Below are positions 34,537 to 47,657 of a DNA stretch of 64,000 nucleotides, piece after piece. The notes below the pieces were generated by a model. The model saw only the letters and a list, made by a program, of their open reading frames with translations, did no database searches and was not told where the DNA came from. The DNA is taken from contig NC_091884.1 of assembly GCF_019399895.1 (NCBI RefSeq), positions 2,420,501 to 2,484,500 on the forward strand. Reading direction: 5' to 3'. The position numbers were made by a program, and so were the translations under genes. The number at the start of each line of letters is the position of its first letter. The first letter of the stretch is position 1. This DNA is from Cardiocondyla obscurior (lineage: Eukaryota > Arthropoda > Insecta > Hymenoptera > Formicidae).

Positions 34537-35922
34537 ATGACTGACAGAAGTAAGAAATTATCACGCTGGTACTTCGGTGGTGTATCTTCTGCAGCTGCTG
34601 CTTGCGTGACTCATCCTTTGGATTTATTAAAGGTTTTTATATCCTTTTTTTATTTTTAACTTGTTACGTAATATAATAAAAAATTTCGTTATACATAATA
34701 TAATTTCTTTTCACGTGTAAATACGTTGCGGCGAGATTTAAAAGACTGACTGATTGGATTTTTCTTTTAGGTTCACTTGCAAACTCAACAAGAAGGCAAG
34801 CTATCGGTAGTAAACTCTACTGTCGGAATAATCAGGAAACAAGGAGTATTAGCTTTATACAATGGACTCAGTGCTTCCCTGCTTCGCCAGCTTACATACT
34901 CTACAATAAGATTTGGTGCATACGAGGTTGATAAATTAAAATCTTTTACATGCTATGCATATAGACGATTTTTATTTTTCAATTTATTATACACAGATCA
35001 TATTTTATATCGCAGGCTGGCAAACAATCGTTCGAGTCGTCTGGACACCCACTATATTTCTATCAAAAACTGCTGTTGGCTGCAGTTTCCGGTGCCACGG
35101 GTGGTGTTTTTGGGACACCTGGCGATGTGATTAATGTACGCATGCAGAATGACGTCAAAATAGCGCCAGAGTTAAGAAGAAAGTAGGAATTGACGTTCTT
35201 ACATTTTTTTACTATAATTCGATTGCATTTATTAACATATTCTTCTATTACAGTTATAAACACGCTCTGGACGGACTGTTCCGTGTAATACAACAAGAAG
35301 GAGTTCGCCAATTATTCAGTGGATGTTCAACCGCGACCATGAGAGCAGCGTTGATGACTATAGGACAATTGAGCTTTTACGATCAGATTAAAACAACGCT
35401 ATTGCAAACTGGGTATTTTCGAGATAATCCTACAACGCACGTTTTATCCAGTGTATCGGCAGTGAGTAAATAATTAAACGTTGATCAAGGCAAGTATTCG
35501 AAAAGTGATAACATTTTGTGCTTCTTTTTACTGATAGGGTGCCATTGCGACAACGCTTACGCAACCTTTAGATGTTCTGAAAACGCGAGCAATGAACGCT
35601 AAGCCTGGAGAATTTAAAGTAAGTACATATGTTCAAAATATAATAAATTTAAGAAGCATATAATTTGCGACTACTATTTTCTGTGCAGAATATAATGGAA
35701 ATCTTCCTATATACTGCCAAACTTGGGCCACTGGCTTTCTTTAAAGTAAGTATCGTTGTAGAAAAATTCTTATTAACAATATTAACAAATTTTTTTTTAT
35801 TTTAGGGCTACGTACCTGCATTTATTCGGTTAGCGCCGCAAACCATCCTTACATTTGTGTTTCTTGAACAACTTAGATATAATTTTGGATTCTACCCAGA
35901 AACCGCAACGCCATCGCTATAA
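34537..35922 (+). CDS. Dic1: Mitochondrial dicarboxylate carrier (SLC25A10 family)
   Basis: Seven exons (34537-34632, 34771-34926, 35016-35182, 35254-35461, 35538-35618, 35689-35745, 35806-35922), all in phase, give 293 residues. Three tandem carrier repeats show the expected signatures: HPLDLLKV at the end of helix 1, TPGDVINVRMQ at helix 3, and QPLDVLKTRAM at helix 5. YFGGVSSAAAACVTHPLDLL at the N-terminus and VRMQNDVKIAPELRRNYKHA in the middle are specific to the dicarboxylate carrier branch. It swaps malate or succinate for phosphate or sulfate across the inner membrane and has no cleaved presequence. AATAAA at 36631 may be a late polyadenylation site. The start at 34537 is the first in-frame ATG and fits the family start. 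Confidence 0.95.
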
Positions 35923-36988
35923 ATGGAATGTAGTTTTGATAAAGAGAATTTTTGAGAATTGAAACGAATTAGTTTCATGGTACATTGAAGAGAAAACAAA
36001 CGAATGGTATGAAGTTTTACTATAAATCGTTGTGCAATACGTAAAAATCGTATACGATGCCAGTCAAAAATATCTACAATGATATTTAATTATTTAATTA
36101 ATTTCGCACAGTTACGCACAATTTAGTTTAATTATTATTTTTTAATTACAAATGAATCATTGCGTTTCTGTCGAGAGAAACTTTAGTCAAAATTTTTTTT
36201 TTACAATCTATACATTCCTTAAATTAATTGTGATGTGTGTTTGTATTAACACAGACTTAAGTTGCATACATATACGAATAACATTAAAAAATACAGACTT
36301 ATAGTTATCTTTTTGCGTTTTTACATGTATAAGAAGTGAGCTTTTAAGTACAAAGAGAGAGATATATATATATATATTTACTTAAAACAACTGACTTTTA
36401 TAAATATATTTTTTTAAGGCCTCACATACTTCAAGTTATTCCATTTATGCTGTATATTATATCAATTACCAATGAAATGTATAGTACAATTTGTGAAAGA
36501 GCTTTAGATGATCATATACGTGTAAAAAAATATTTTTGTTAATTATTGAGATATAATACAGATGCTTATTTTAACAGTATGTATAGTTTGCTATTGAAAA
36601 TGTAAATTACTTTTATGATAAAAGTATCGTAATAAATTAATTAAATTTCTGCATATCTGTGTAAGTTGAAAACAAAAATATACAAAATATATTCAGAATT
36701 TAATGTGCAAAATTTTAATGCTATATGCATGCGCCAGCAGATTAATTGTAGAGTTAATTAGATTAAGATTTTGATTAGATGTTAATTTAACAAACGACTA
36801 ATAATGTAAACCCAACAAAATTAATTATTTTGTAATCTACGATATAAGATGTTTTACAGGCTGTTATCATAAGATTATTTTTACCATTTAAGTTCCACAA
36901 AAATCCGCTACAGACCGTCATGTCACTACTAACTATGTGGGGATCGCCAAGGGTAATCTCTCCGTAACTTGGATTTTGTCGGAGAAAA
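35923..36988. other. Intergenic spacer, Dic 3' UTR and NDUFB5 promoter
   Basis: AT-rich, with AATAAA at 36631 and an AT dinucleotide run near 36362-36378. The last 100 bp before 36989 should be the NDUFB5 core promoter; no TATA box is seen. Confidence 0.5.
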
Positions 36989-38164
36989 ATGGCGGTGTGG
37001 AGTAGCATCTTGCGTGCTACGAGACAGAAATTGCTGCAAAGTAGTAATTGTGGAAGAACAATATTGACGAACGGTGATTATTCACGCTGCACAGTCGGTC
37101 CACGATTGTCGGACGATGTTATTTATTCCTTTACTCGATACTTCTCTATGAAGCAAACCGACGGTGTTTTGTTACGCAACGACTGCACAGTGCATTTAGA
37201 ATACGAACATTTCGAACGTAAAACAGATCGAAGTACATTCGGATGTAAATTATAGAACGTTAGAGATCCTGGGGTTGTTTGCTACTAATTAAATTTAGTA
37301 ACTGTTCTCTCTCTCATGTGTCGTGTGATATAAAATCCATAATAAGTTTATGTTATTGATTTATGATGGTTAACTAGTCGTTTATTAACAGTTTGTTTCA
37401 TTGTCGAATTCAATTAGAATTTATAAAACGACGTAAAAGAAAATGTGAGAGCGCAGGTTTTCTCGTGTCGGCAGATTTGGATTCTATGAATTTAGCATTA
37501 CGAATTTAGCATTTCAATCTCTCCACATATTACACCCATGTCCCTTAGAAATATATCGATCTTATTAATTTTTTTTTATATTTGCAGGACAAGTAAGATG
37601 TATGTCAGAAGATCGCACGTTCGTCATACGACCATCTCGCTTTCAATGGCATAAAACAAAAGATTGGTTTCATTTTTACTTCCTACTTGGTGCTATTCCT
37701 GTTGGCATTGGAATTACTTTAACTAATGTATTTATTGGTCCTGCCACGCTTCAGGAGATCCCTGAGGGTTATGTTCCCAAAGAATGGGAGTATCTTCAGG
37801 TAAAATAAAAATAAAAAAAAAAAAAAAAAAAGAAACACTTATTTTTCATTGAAATGTTTTGAATATTCTTTTTGAGAGACGATAGAAAAATGCACAAATT
37901 GTTTCTCATTTGTTTTAGCATCCGATTAAGAGATTCTTCCAGCGCTATCTCTTTCCATCACCCCAGCAAGAATATGAGAAACAACTGCATATCATATATC
38001 ATGAGAGTCAGTTGAGAAAGGTGAGGTGTCTTGAACATCAAGTAAATCAAGCGATGGCTCTTAACCGGGACTACAGAAGCAATTATTTCAAAGAGTTCTA
38101 TGGCGCCAAATATCTGCACTTATACAAAAGACGTAACGATGAAAGGAGCGAATTGGACGAGTAA
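36989..38164 (+). CDS. ND-SGDH: NADH dehydrogenase (complex I) beta subcomplex subunit 5
   Basis: Three exons (36989-37163, 37588-37799, 37919-38164) give 210 residues. The first exon encodes a targeting-like N-terminus (MAVWSSILRATRQKLL). The mature part contains FVIRPSRFQWHKTKDW and one membrane segment (FYFLLGAIPVGIGITLTNVF). A conserved matrix or intermembrane tail follows, with PKEWEYLQHPIKRFFQRY and a Glu/Arg-rich end. This is NDUFB5 (SGDH), an accessory subunit in the distal membrane arm of complex I. The first donor (CG/GTGTTT) is weak but is the only one that keeps the frame into CMSEDRTF. AATAAA at 38355-38360. Confidence 0.93.
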
Positions 38165-41100
38165 AATTGTCTTTGCTCATTGTAACAATTATTTTTAATT
38201 GAGGATCACCGTGGAAGCTGGAGGAAATTACTTGATTACGTGTAGATACCGTAGATTTTATGTTCTACGATTTTTAATTTATGCCGCAAAGTAATCTTTG
38301 CACGCTAAATGCCTGCCGATGAATCACGTCGCATTGTACAGTTACTATATAGCTAATAAAATCTTGATTAAAATTTTTTTTTGCAGGAAGATATCAAAAT
38401 AATCCCTTTAAAAAAATTTTTTTTTGTTACTGTAATTTACAGTTAACCACAACTGCAAGTTTATAATTTTTTCGGACCCGGAACTTTCAGATTTTTGTAG
38501 GTGCTGACAATGAGATAGAACGAGAAAGAGAGCGTAGTTACTGTCACGCGAGCTGTCTCGCGAATATATCGGACGTTTCCGCTTCCTCTTCCGCTTCCTT
38601 TTTCGTAAAACTTTTTTTTACGTTATTCATGTTGCATTTAAACCTTCAATTTTTACTTAAAAGACTCAATTATTTGGTGGAAAATTATTGCAAACAAGAA
38701 CAGTTCGATGTTTAATCTTTAAAGTTAATTAAAAATAAATATTGGGGCAATACATTTCCACCTGATAATTGAAAGAGTGAAAATTTGTTAAAGGATTATT
38801 AATAAAAAATAATGTTTGCTTAAACTTTGTAATAATTATAGGTAGCGATACTTCTAACTATCTCGCGACTGCATCGTCAACAGCTTGACAAAAAGCAAAG
38901 AAATAATTATTAAAAAAAAAAAAAAGATATTTCTTGTTTTCCAGAAAACGTCGCATTTCTGCAAAAGTTCGCCTCGGGCAGTTATTCGATAACACGATCG
39001 TCTTCACGCGTTAACGACGATTGATTATCAATGTAACCAACGCTGAGCGTTCAGCGGCAGTGGTCATTGTCAAGGTTAAAAACCTTGCATATCTTACATA
39101 ATGATACTCGTGTACAGAAGAGCTACAGTCAGCGAGCACGCAAAACCAACGACCGGCTCGGCACAAATTCAGTGGCATTTGTCACTCAATCTGCGCTTTA
39201 TTCGCATTTAAATATATCACGAAATCTACATAATTTCTTGCATAATAACGTCCGACAATTATACGGGCATCTACTCTATCATCTATTTATCACTTTTTAG
39301 CGTGACGTGATGTTATCCACAAACGTTTTCCGCCCTTATTTTATGGATGGCCGCTCAACCTTTTTTTTTTTTTTTTTTTTAATAATACAGTTAATTAGTT
39401 TCAAATTTTATAATCGTTTCTATCGTATTACAATAGGCTGAATCATTGATAATTACATCTTGTGTGCATATACGTTCTTGCGAATTTGTAATCGAGTACG
39501 ATAAACCTGTTACGGCGTACATACAAATTATACTACGGTATAATCGCGGTCGTTAAGTGCAATGGTCATAAGTGCTGTGCGAGAAATTTCTAAAATCCTT
39601 CGTGATAAACGCGCGATATTGAATCTATGACATAATGGCATCGTTTTCCACCGTCGCTTGTTTTCGCAATTAAAGCTCGTTTTAAGTAAATTGCTCGATT
39701 CGCAAGCGTAAAAAAAAAAAAAATAATCTGTATCTTATGTATATTCAAAGGCCAATCACGCAATGCGCCTTACGTATCTCTAGCTTGCCCTTCTCTCCGC
39801 TCAGTTATTATATCATAATTACGTAGAGATACATAATAACGAAAAGCTTGAATCACATTATTCTTCGACACATGCAGACTGATTCCAGCCATCCTTCGCG
39901 AATTTTCTTTGATGGAATCACTAGTACAGCAAATAATGTGCATGCTTTCTGTCATTAATTATACCGCAAATTACCGCTGCACATGATCGCGATTACTTAA
40001 ACAAATACGTTACGTTACAAATTAATAATGACGCGAATTGACGTAATTACGTCAACGATTAAGTTGTTATCGCACGGTATATCTTATCATGCAACGAACA
40101 ATCACAATTAAAAAAAATTTTGTGTTTTTTTATGTTACGAGGAAAAAAAAATCCACGTAAATGAGCTTTAAGGAAGGGCAAGGCCAAGGTTGGACGCTCG
40201 AAGATGCATTTGATAGCCGGTGGATCGCTAATGCCGCAACACGTGACGTATCCTCGGATAATGAGCTCGAGTCGTGCCGTCGTAACGTAGCGCATACGTA
40301 GAATTTACATCCGCGTAACGATACAGCAGGGATGCCTCTTATGCAATTTTGCGTGTACGACATATCAGCATCAGGAAGTTAAGATTGCACGTCATGCCGA
40401 TCGTCGCCGTTGTAATGCGCGAGAATTACGTGGCATCGCAAGGAATTATTGCATTTCGATTGCACGTCTCGTGTCGAAGATTTTTCCATTCGCGCCGACC
40501 ACACCCCCTTTTACAGATTACAGATTAACGCGGGTGTCTCCGACGCGTTGGGAATATACGCCGCGCGTATTTCTGCAGCGCACAATAAACGCGCTAACGA
40601 TTCGTTGATCTTCAGTTGATCCTCATTGTTCAGAGAAATTTCCGTCTTCCGCGGATGCTGTCATCGTGCAGATAACAACCAGAGCTACCAGCGCAATAAG
40701 CATTGTCCTGGCTCTCGATCAAGAGGAGCAGAAAGAAACCATGCTTGTTAATTCGTTCCTTTCTCTTCCTGAAAAAAAAAAAAAAGAAATCTTGCTTAAT
40801 TTCCTATTAATTTCGTTGGGATGCAATTTTTATTAGAGATACAGAGAGGTTCATACTTTCTTTTATATGCGGTGCAAGTATAACGTACTAAATCAATGTA
40901 CCATAAAACCACAAAACATCGATTTGTATCGCCGCATGATAACGTGACCGGGTTTTGTAACGGTGATCCGCAGTAAAGTGATATCTGCAAATTAAATCAT
41001 TAATCATGTTACAGGAGAATAGACAGGAATCAATCTACCAGATCGATTTACGTAATCCGAGCTTAAAAAATTATTCCGTAATCAATTCATAAATTGTGGC

Positions 41101-42699
41101 GCTATCGGATGCATATCGAAACAGTCTACTTATACATTTTTTTTTCACATGTAATATAATTCAATTAAGGGGACAATACCTCTTCATTTTTAAAATTACT
41201 ATACTTAATTGAATTAAATATCTAGCGTCATTTCAGAAGATTATACTGAATGGTAAAATAAAATCACAACGATTAAACTGAGTTTCCTGAGCCACGATTT
41301 ATAAAAGGGATTTTGAAGTTAATTAAGAAAGAGAGACTGAGAGAAGGAAAGAGATCTCTCCTTGGATCGGAAATTGATCTCGAAGGTCGTGACGATTGTA
41401 TAATTCTCGCCGACAATTGAAAGGGACCTAAACCATAAAGGTGCATGAAGGAAACGCACATAAAAAGACCACAGACACCAATTAAGCAAGAAAATTTCTC
41501 ACAAATGCAATGTATTAGAAATGAAACTGAGACATTGTCAAATCAACACAAGTCAATCAAGTTACCCATGACTTTCAGATAACAATTAAAATGTTGCTTT
41601 CTCCCAAGCGTTAAGTTTCCAAATTAGGCACATTTAACAGTAAAGTAATTACTCTTTTTATTTCATGAAAGTTTGATATGCTTCATATGGAGTTTTTATG
41701 GGAGAAGGCTAGAGTAGAGAGAGACCGGTTTGAAAGAGAAGAGAAGAGAGGGTAAAAAAAATGCAAGGATAAAATGCGTTTTCGCAGGCTATTCACGGGT
41801 CACGGTCGTATACAAGAGTGCGGTGCTAATTGTGACTGCTCCTATTGTCATTAACGTACACTTTTTTTTTATCGCGACCGTAAGACTTTGCAATCGCTAA
41901 GGAGGCCGTGCTTTCGCTGGACATTTACGTTACCGTGTTTACAACTTACCATTAAGAGTTGCTCGTAATCGGTTACCAATCCTGCGAGTACGGAAATGTA
42001 ATAGGCTGTTTAAAGAAAAAGCCTTAAAGTAATTATTGATCGTTAGCAGGATCCGTTGTTCTTTAACGCGGCTCTCCTTTCCGTTAGATTTTTCGCTAGG
42101 GTTGCTATCGTCCCACATCGTCGCAATGATCACTGCAATCTGGAATCAATAGAGTGGTAACTTGCTTTTCTTAAAAACTGAAAACGAACTGAGCTTTATG
42201 TCGAATTTAATTAAAATAAATTACCTTATTATTCCTTAGTAACAGGATCTAAACGGTGACAATGCAAAAAAGACATTTTCTATCATTGGGAAACCCTATA
42301 ACGACAACGCGGATTTAGTTTTGCAGATCGCAATCTGGAAACCACAAACCACCCGAAGATGAAGCTGCATCTTTCGCTTAATCCTCCAGTTACATTGAGT
42401 CATTCAATTTCCGTATCCGATATCGATTTTGTCTTCGTAATTTTTTTCCTTGCAGTGAGAAAATTCTTATTTGTTAAATTTAATTTACAACTTGCGCTTA
42501 ATATTATTTTAATTACGAATTAGAACTTACTTTTAATAATTTAATAATTTGATTTAGGAATATCCCTGTCGAGCATCCTTGCTTGATCATTGCAAGAACA
42601 TCCAGAGAAGGGAGAGACCTCGGGGATTATCCCAATGGCATTTCGCGAACCACTTCGGCCGTTTCGAGAGCCGGCTACCGCCTTCTTTGCCGCGCCGAC
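38165..42699. other. Gene-poor intergenic DNA
   Basis: No gene I can support over 4.5 kb, apart from the exon-like ORF at 41950-42139. Contains a T-run at about 39361-39380, a CpG-rich patch at about 40150-40600, and A-runs. Short open frames at 39067-39300 and 40059-40363 match nothing. Confidence 0.45.
41950..42139 (-). other. Orphan exon-like open frame
   Basis: On the minus strand an acceptor (GATTCCAG) precedes 42139 and a consensus donor (ATG/GTAAGT) follows 41950. The 190 bp between is fully open, with 63 codons plus one base (IAVIIATMWDD ... ATLN). A faint resemblance to the hydrophobic-then-FSL region of NRF-6/acyltransferase-3 proteins is not enough for a call. I found no partner exons on either side, so it may be a relic or a non-coding exon. 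Confidence 0.2.
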
Positions 42700-42735
42700 T
42701 ATAAATGCGGAGGCGCGGACGAAAATCGTTTCAGT
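42700..42735 (+). promoter_or_regulatory. TATA plus initiator core promoter
   Basis: TATAAAT at 42700-42706 in a GC-rich setting is followed by TTTCAGTA, with the arthropod initiator TCAGT at 42731-42735. From the first T of the TATA box to the initiator A at 42733 is 33 bp, the classic spacing. It points rightwards, toward the exon-like ORF at 43038 and the sugar transporter. It is a good candidate for the start of the transporter's untranslated leader. Confidence 0.5.
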
Positions 42736-43037
42736 ATCCAGCGTGAAAAAAGCCGTGGCGACCAACTCCGGACGTTCAGACGACCGTCGCCTTCCGTTTC
42801 AAGACTTCAACTTCCGGCAGTTCCGTTTCTTTCACATTTCTTCGCTCGTTTTTATATCATCCCCGCAAGCGATCACGAGCTGGTCTGACCTGCAATTGTT
42901 GATTTTTTTCATCCGATCGCTCGTCTTTAATCTGGGATCCTCGTCCAACTTGCGATCCACAGCTTTCGTGGTTATCGCGCATAAGTAAACCATTTTACAG
43001 ACTCTGGAAATGACTTGAGAGCAAAAAAAGTAATTAA

Positions 43038-43692
43038 AAAATTTTATTTGTCACCGTCGATATTCGACTGATATGGAAAAAGTACTTCACGAGAATTGTG
43101 CAAGACATTAGAGAGGAATATCCTTGCATCGCCGATCTCGCCGTAGCTGATAATTACAAGGTAGGTGCGTCCTACGATTTATCTTCCGATCGCTTGAAGT
43201 CTTTGCTTTTCATCAAATTATCTGCAATCATAATTAAATTAAACTGAATTAATCGAGCGTATTTTATTGGAACGTGCGTGTGTAAAAAACATTACATTTT
43301 TTTATGACATTCGCAAACAGATTCGTTGCATTGTCAGCCGTCGATCTTATCAAGTTAATCGTCGAAGCCACTAGTGTGATGAATAGATGTGCGGTGAAAA
43401 TGCGATAAGTTATGAACTCTAATCCTAGTATCACTTTAATGAGTTAAATTGCGTTAAATGTGTAAAATCGATTTAGGATCTGGCGGTGATCGAGCTTCTG
43501 AATCACAAGACTTGTGGCTACCAGTTAATTAAGGATTTCAAGTGGCAAACTACCATAAAGAACCTCCTTAATTGCGCGGTCATTATTCAATTTACGTATG
43601 AAACAGCGTGTGGTGTGATAACCGTGTTAAACATATTTAATTTTAAATGCTCACATTTTCCGTGGAATTCTAAAGATTTTTCAAACAAATAA
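43038..43692 (+). CDS. Possible two-exon gene fragment of unknown function
   Basis: An open frame from 43038 to a GTAGGT donor after 43160 encodes IWKKYFTRIVQDIREEYPC and ends ADNYK. A TTTAG acceptor before 43477 continues the same frame (DLAVIELLNHKTCGYQLIKDF) to a TAA at 43690-43692. Codon content looks more protein-like than the neighbouring DNA, and the splice phase is consistent. There is no methionine in the first part, so an upstream exon would be needed, perhaps driven by the promoter at 42700. I do not recognise the family. A gene remnant or a non-coding part of the transporter leader is equally possible. Confidence 0.25.
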
Positions 43693-44620
43693 TGCTTAAA
43701 GAGTAAAAAAAAAAATTTTAATATTAAAAAAAAAATTCTTTCTCTACAACAATTGTTATAATAATCATAGAATAGTAAAAGTATTTGTAAAAATTTTAAA
43801 GGCTTTTCTTTTTCTATTTAAAAAATTATTTTATATATTTTTTCTATTTAAATTTTATTTAAAAAATTATACGGAGCGTTAAAAAATTGTTTTGCATATA
43901 TGTAAAGCTGTATGACTAAAAGATAAGAAGTTAAAGTCCATTAAAAATTTCTTCAATTATACGATTTATTCCGATTAATTTTTATCGATGCAAAAGCTTT
44001 GCAAGAAATTATATATTGCATTCGAAAAGTATTTATCTCGCGTCGATGTTATCTCTTCGCGAACGTAAATGAAACGTTGATGGAGGGCGAATGAATAATG
44101 TAGAAGCCAATTGTGCAAATGATGAGGCTGACAGTGGAATCGATTGGCGTGGAATCGGTTAATCCTACAAATAACTATTGTGGAAATGTATATACAATGT
44201 AATCGGTGTTGAAGTGAGTTAACACTTCACATCACAGACCGGACTTACGTGAGTTCGTGTAGATCGAGATTTCCAGAATCGAATGCCGAGCAACTTTTTG
44301 TGTAAATGCAATCGCGTGTGTTATCACCGTAGAATCATTGTTCGCAGCGAATTTCTTGACGGAAGCATTTTACCGAATGGTTAATCGAACTTCTGAAATA
44401 AAAAAAAAAGTTTAGGTAATACACAGAGTAAATTAAATAAAATATTGCAAATATATAACAGTAATAAATATTTAAAGAGTGCTAACGCATGATTAACATT
44501 TTAAGCTGTAATCATTTGGATCATACTCTGCAAAATTATTTGTTTTATAATAAGAACGTTAACACAGTTCATTAATTTTTTTTTTTTAACAGTTATCTGG
44601 AAACGCTACGTGTTGCAACG

Positions 44621-47600
44621 ATGATCGCGAAAGCAAAGTTTTGGTGGAAGGTTCTCCAGTCCGACGACAAGAATGGTGTAAGTCATTTAATCTCGCGTGC
44701 AATTATGCATTGCGATTAGCGCTACACCGTAATTAAACACGTTCGCGAATAGCTCTGCATTCTCTGGTGGTTCAGTTATGATGTAAGCGCGACGCATAAT
44801 TCTGATACTGCTATTTCGCGAAATAAAGCTAACATTAATGTAACAGCGTACGGAACGAAGGCGGCGGAACCTTTGTCAAGATTCTTTCTCGCGAAGAATG
44901 TCGACGTAACGCAAAAGGCACGAATAAATAATTAAACTGAATTATGGGATGCAGAAATGTGGTTACAAGAATAGAAAATAAAAATATGATAATAAATAAG
45001 TAAAAATATAAAGGTATTTGACATAATAAATCAACTAGTTTTGCTGCCTCTGCTAATTCTCGGCTCAAAGCATTGCAAATGCTGTGAGAATAACTATTGC
45101 GAGCGTCGTAAAGTGCGAAGAGATTCCAAAGAGATTCTCGTTAAACGAGGCCATCGAATAGGAGGAGATTGTTTTTAAATAAATAAATGGATAAGGCAAT
45201 GATGGATCGGCCTTCTCGATCCTCGTCCTTCTACAAACGCGGAATTTTCGAAGCTAGTGCATACAACGCGCAGATTGCAATTATACTGCGCATCCTTTCC
45301 CGCGATTTTCCATTCAACGGCGTCAAGGTAGACGCGCCTTGCCTCCGTTATTACGATCGGCAGTTACAATTATCAAATCGTTAATTAATTCTTAGCGTTG
45401 TATTATCGACGTTAACGAATGTATCTAAAAATATAAATACTTTACAGAGCATCTTTTCCGCGACGTTTTCAGATTTTGGCCGGTCTGGCTGCGCACTCCG
45501 GACAAATTTCTGTAGGGCTGTCTCAGGGATACAGCGCGATCCTTATTCCGAAGCTCCTCGAAACCAAGTTCGCGGATCAATCGCAGGCATCGTGGATTGC
45601 ATCTCTCGGCGTGATCTCGAATCCCCTTGGTGCCATTGTCGCCGGAATCTGTGCGGAATGCCTCGGCCGTAGGTCCGCAATCGCGCTGGCCACACTGCCA
45701 CACGCCATCGGCTGGCTGCTAATCGCATTATCGAGGAACGTGTCAATGCTGTGCATTGGTAGATTCGTCAGCGGCCTCGGCACCGGCATGGCTAACGGAA
45801 TCTATCTCTACGTCAGCGAGGTATGTAAAAATGCATATGTAACATACCAATTAAAGTACACGAATAATAATATTTGAACGAATGTGCACGATAATTATCT
45901 CTTTATTTGGCACTGTTATTTTTGGCATCCTCGAATTACACAGGTGCATCAATTCCATTCTATACGTCAACGGGTAAAAGTACATTAAATAATCTAAAAA
46001 AAAAAGAAATTAATAAATCTTTCTCACTTCTTCTATAAACAAAGACAAAAATAATACATTAAAAAATAATTTGTGCGATTATATTACTGCAAATATGAGA
46101 AGTAAAAAATTTAACATACATTGTTCGCGTGGATTTAATTCTAAAATTTTCTTTTTTTATTTTAGGTGGCGGCGCCAAATCAAAGAGCCTGGCTCGCGAG
46201 TTGTGGACCAGTTCTCGTTTCCTTAGGTGTCTTGATAGTGTACACTCTAGGTGCTATCACGTCGTGGCAAAGAACAGCCGCTGCCAGCATTGGGCCGGCG
46301 ATTTTGTCGTTCGCGTTGATACGGTATTCACCTTTTCAATCATACCCATTTTTTTTTACAACTGTGAAACGAGAAATAATAAGAATTTGCACGTATAAAA
46401 TAAAAGAATTTCAAGTATCACCAAAGAAAATCGTCAATAGTAATTTTTCAATCTCATTAAATGAAATGGTTTATTTTTGCAGAGTGATACCGGAAACTCC
46501 TGCTTGGCTAGCCTCGAAGGGTCGAATAGATGAGGCAAGGGATGCTCTCATGTGGCTGAGAGGCCCCGGACTAGACGTCAACGAGGAGTACCAAGAACTC
46601 TGCGAAATGAATGTGCAACGAAAAGAAAAAAAAGAGCACTTACTGCAGGCGTTGCATAAACCCAACGTGTGGAAGCCATTTTTTATTCTTTTCGCCTTCT
46701 TTGCTCTTCAGCAATTGTCCGGCATCTACGTGATCCTGTTTTATGCAGTGAACGTCCTTAAGGACATCGGCATAGACGTGAATGAATACGTGGCCAGCGT
46801 CGGCATGAGTGTCGTTAGGTTATTCGCGTCGGTTCTTGGCGCTGGACTGGCCAACAACTTCGGCAGAAAGACTCTGGCCTTCGTCAGCGGTTTCGGGATG
46901 GCCACCGCCGCTATGGGAATCGCTCTTTCCTTGAGGTACGTCCACTTCATTCTCTCAGCTACCTAAAAATTTTCGTATAATTAATATAGAAGCAATAAAA
47001 AAATTTTTTCGCTGCATTTTTATATTTTTAATTCGGACTCTGCTCTGAAAGATTTTAAGGATTTTTGGCAATAATGACGAGACTTTCTTTGCATCTAGGT
47101 CCGAACTGCCTTCGTGGGTGCCACTACTTTGCGTCGGGGTCCACGTAGGCTCATCTATGATCGGTTTCCTTACCTTACCGTGGGTCATGACTTCGGAATT
47201 GTACCCGCTGAGGTTCAGGGGCAACTTGGGCGGTCTCACAACTAGTCTCGCGCAGATATTAACATTCGCCGCGATCAAAACGTACCCGGATATGAACTCC
47301 GTCGTCGGTCTAGAATTCACCATGTGGATATTTAGTGCGGCCGGCGTGTTGGGCGCGATCTTTGCTCTCACGATATTGCCGGAGACCAGAGGACGTAGCC
47401 TCGATGACATCGAGAAGAAGTTTTCTAGCAGCTCGAGCGATAGCTTGCCGTACGCTGGCAAGATCTTCCCCAACGTGTGGCCAAACAATATCGTTCTCCA
47501 GCGGTTCACGTCGATCTCGGAAGAGAAACAATCCAACATCGCGGCGAACGCGTACGTTTACGATAACTTCTGTCTGGAACTGTCAGCAGAGAAATTAGAA

Positions 47601-47657
47601 AAAGATATCAAAGTTCCTCAAAAAGCACATACTGTACTCGAACGTATGTGCATTTAA
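44621..47657 (+). CDS. MFS sugar transporter, facilitated trehalose transporter (Tret1)-like
   Basis: Five exons (44621-44677, 45473-45820, 46166-46323, 46483-46935, 47099-47657) give 524 residues. Major facilitator sugar-porter signatures occur in order: GRRSAIA after helix 2, GRFVSGLGTG in helix 4, PETPAWLASKGR after helix 6, QQLSGIYVILFY in helix 7, NNFGRKTLA after helix 8, and PETRGRSLDDIE after helix 12. Such proteins move trehalose or glucose down its gradient across the plasma membrane. A Ser-rich linker (KKFSSSSSDS) leads to a C-terminal cytosolic tail of about 90 residues, longer than usual. The start (MIAKAKFWW) joins in phase at a GTAAGT donor. An acceptor just upstream (TTTTTTAACAG at about 44592) implies an untranslated first exon. 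AATAAA at 47796. Confidence 0.9.
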
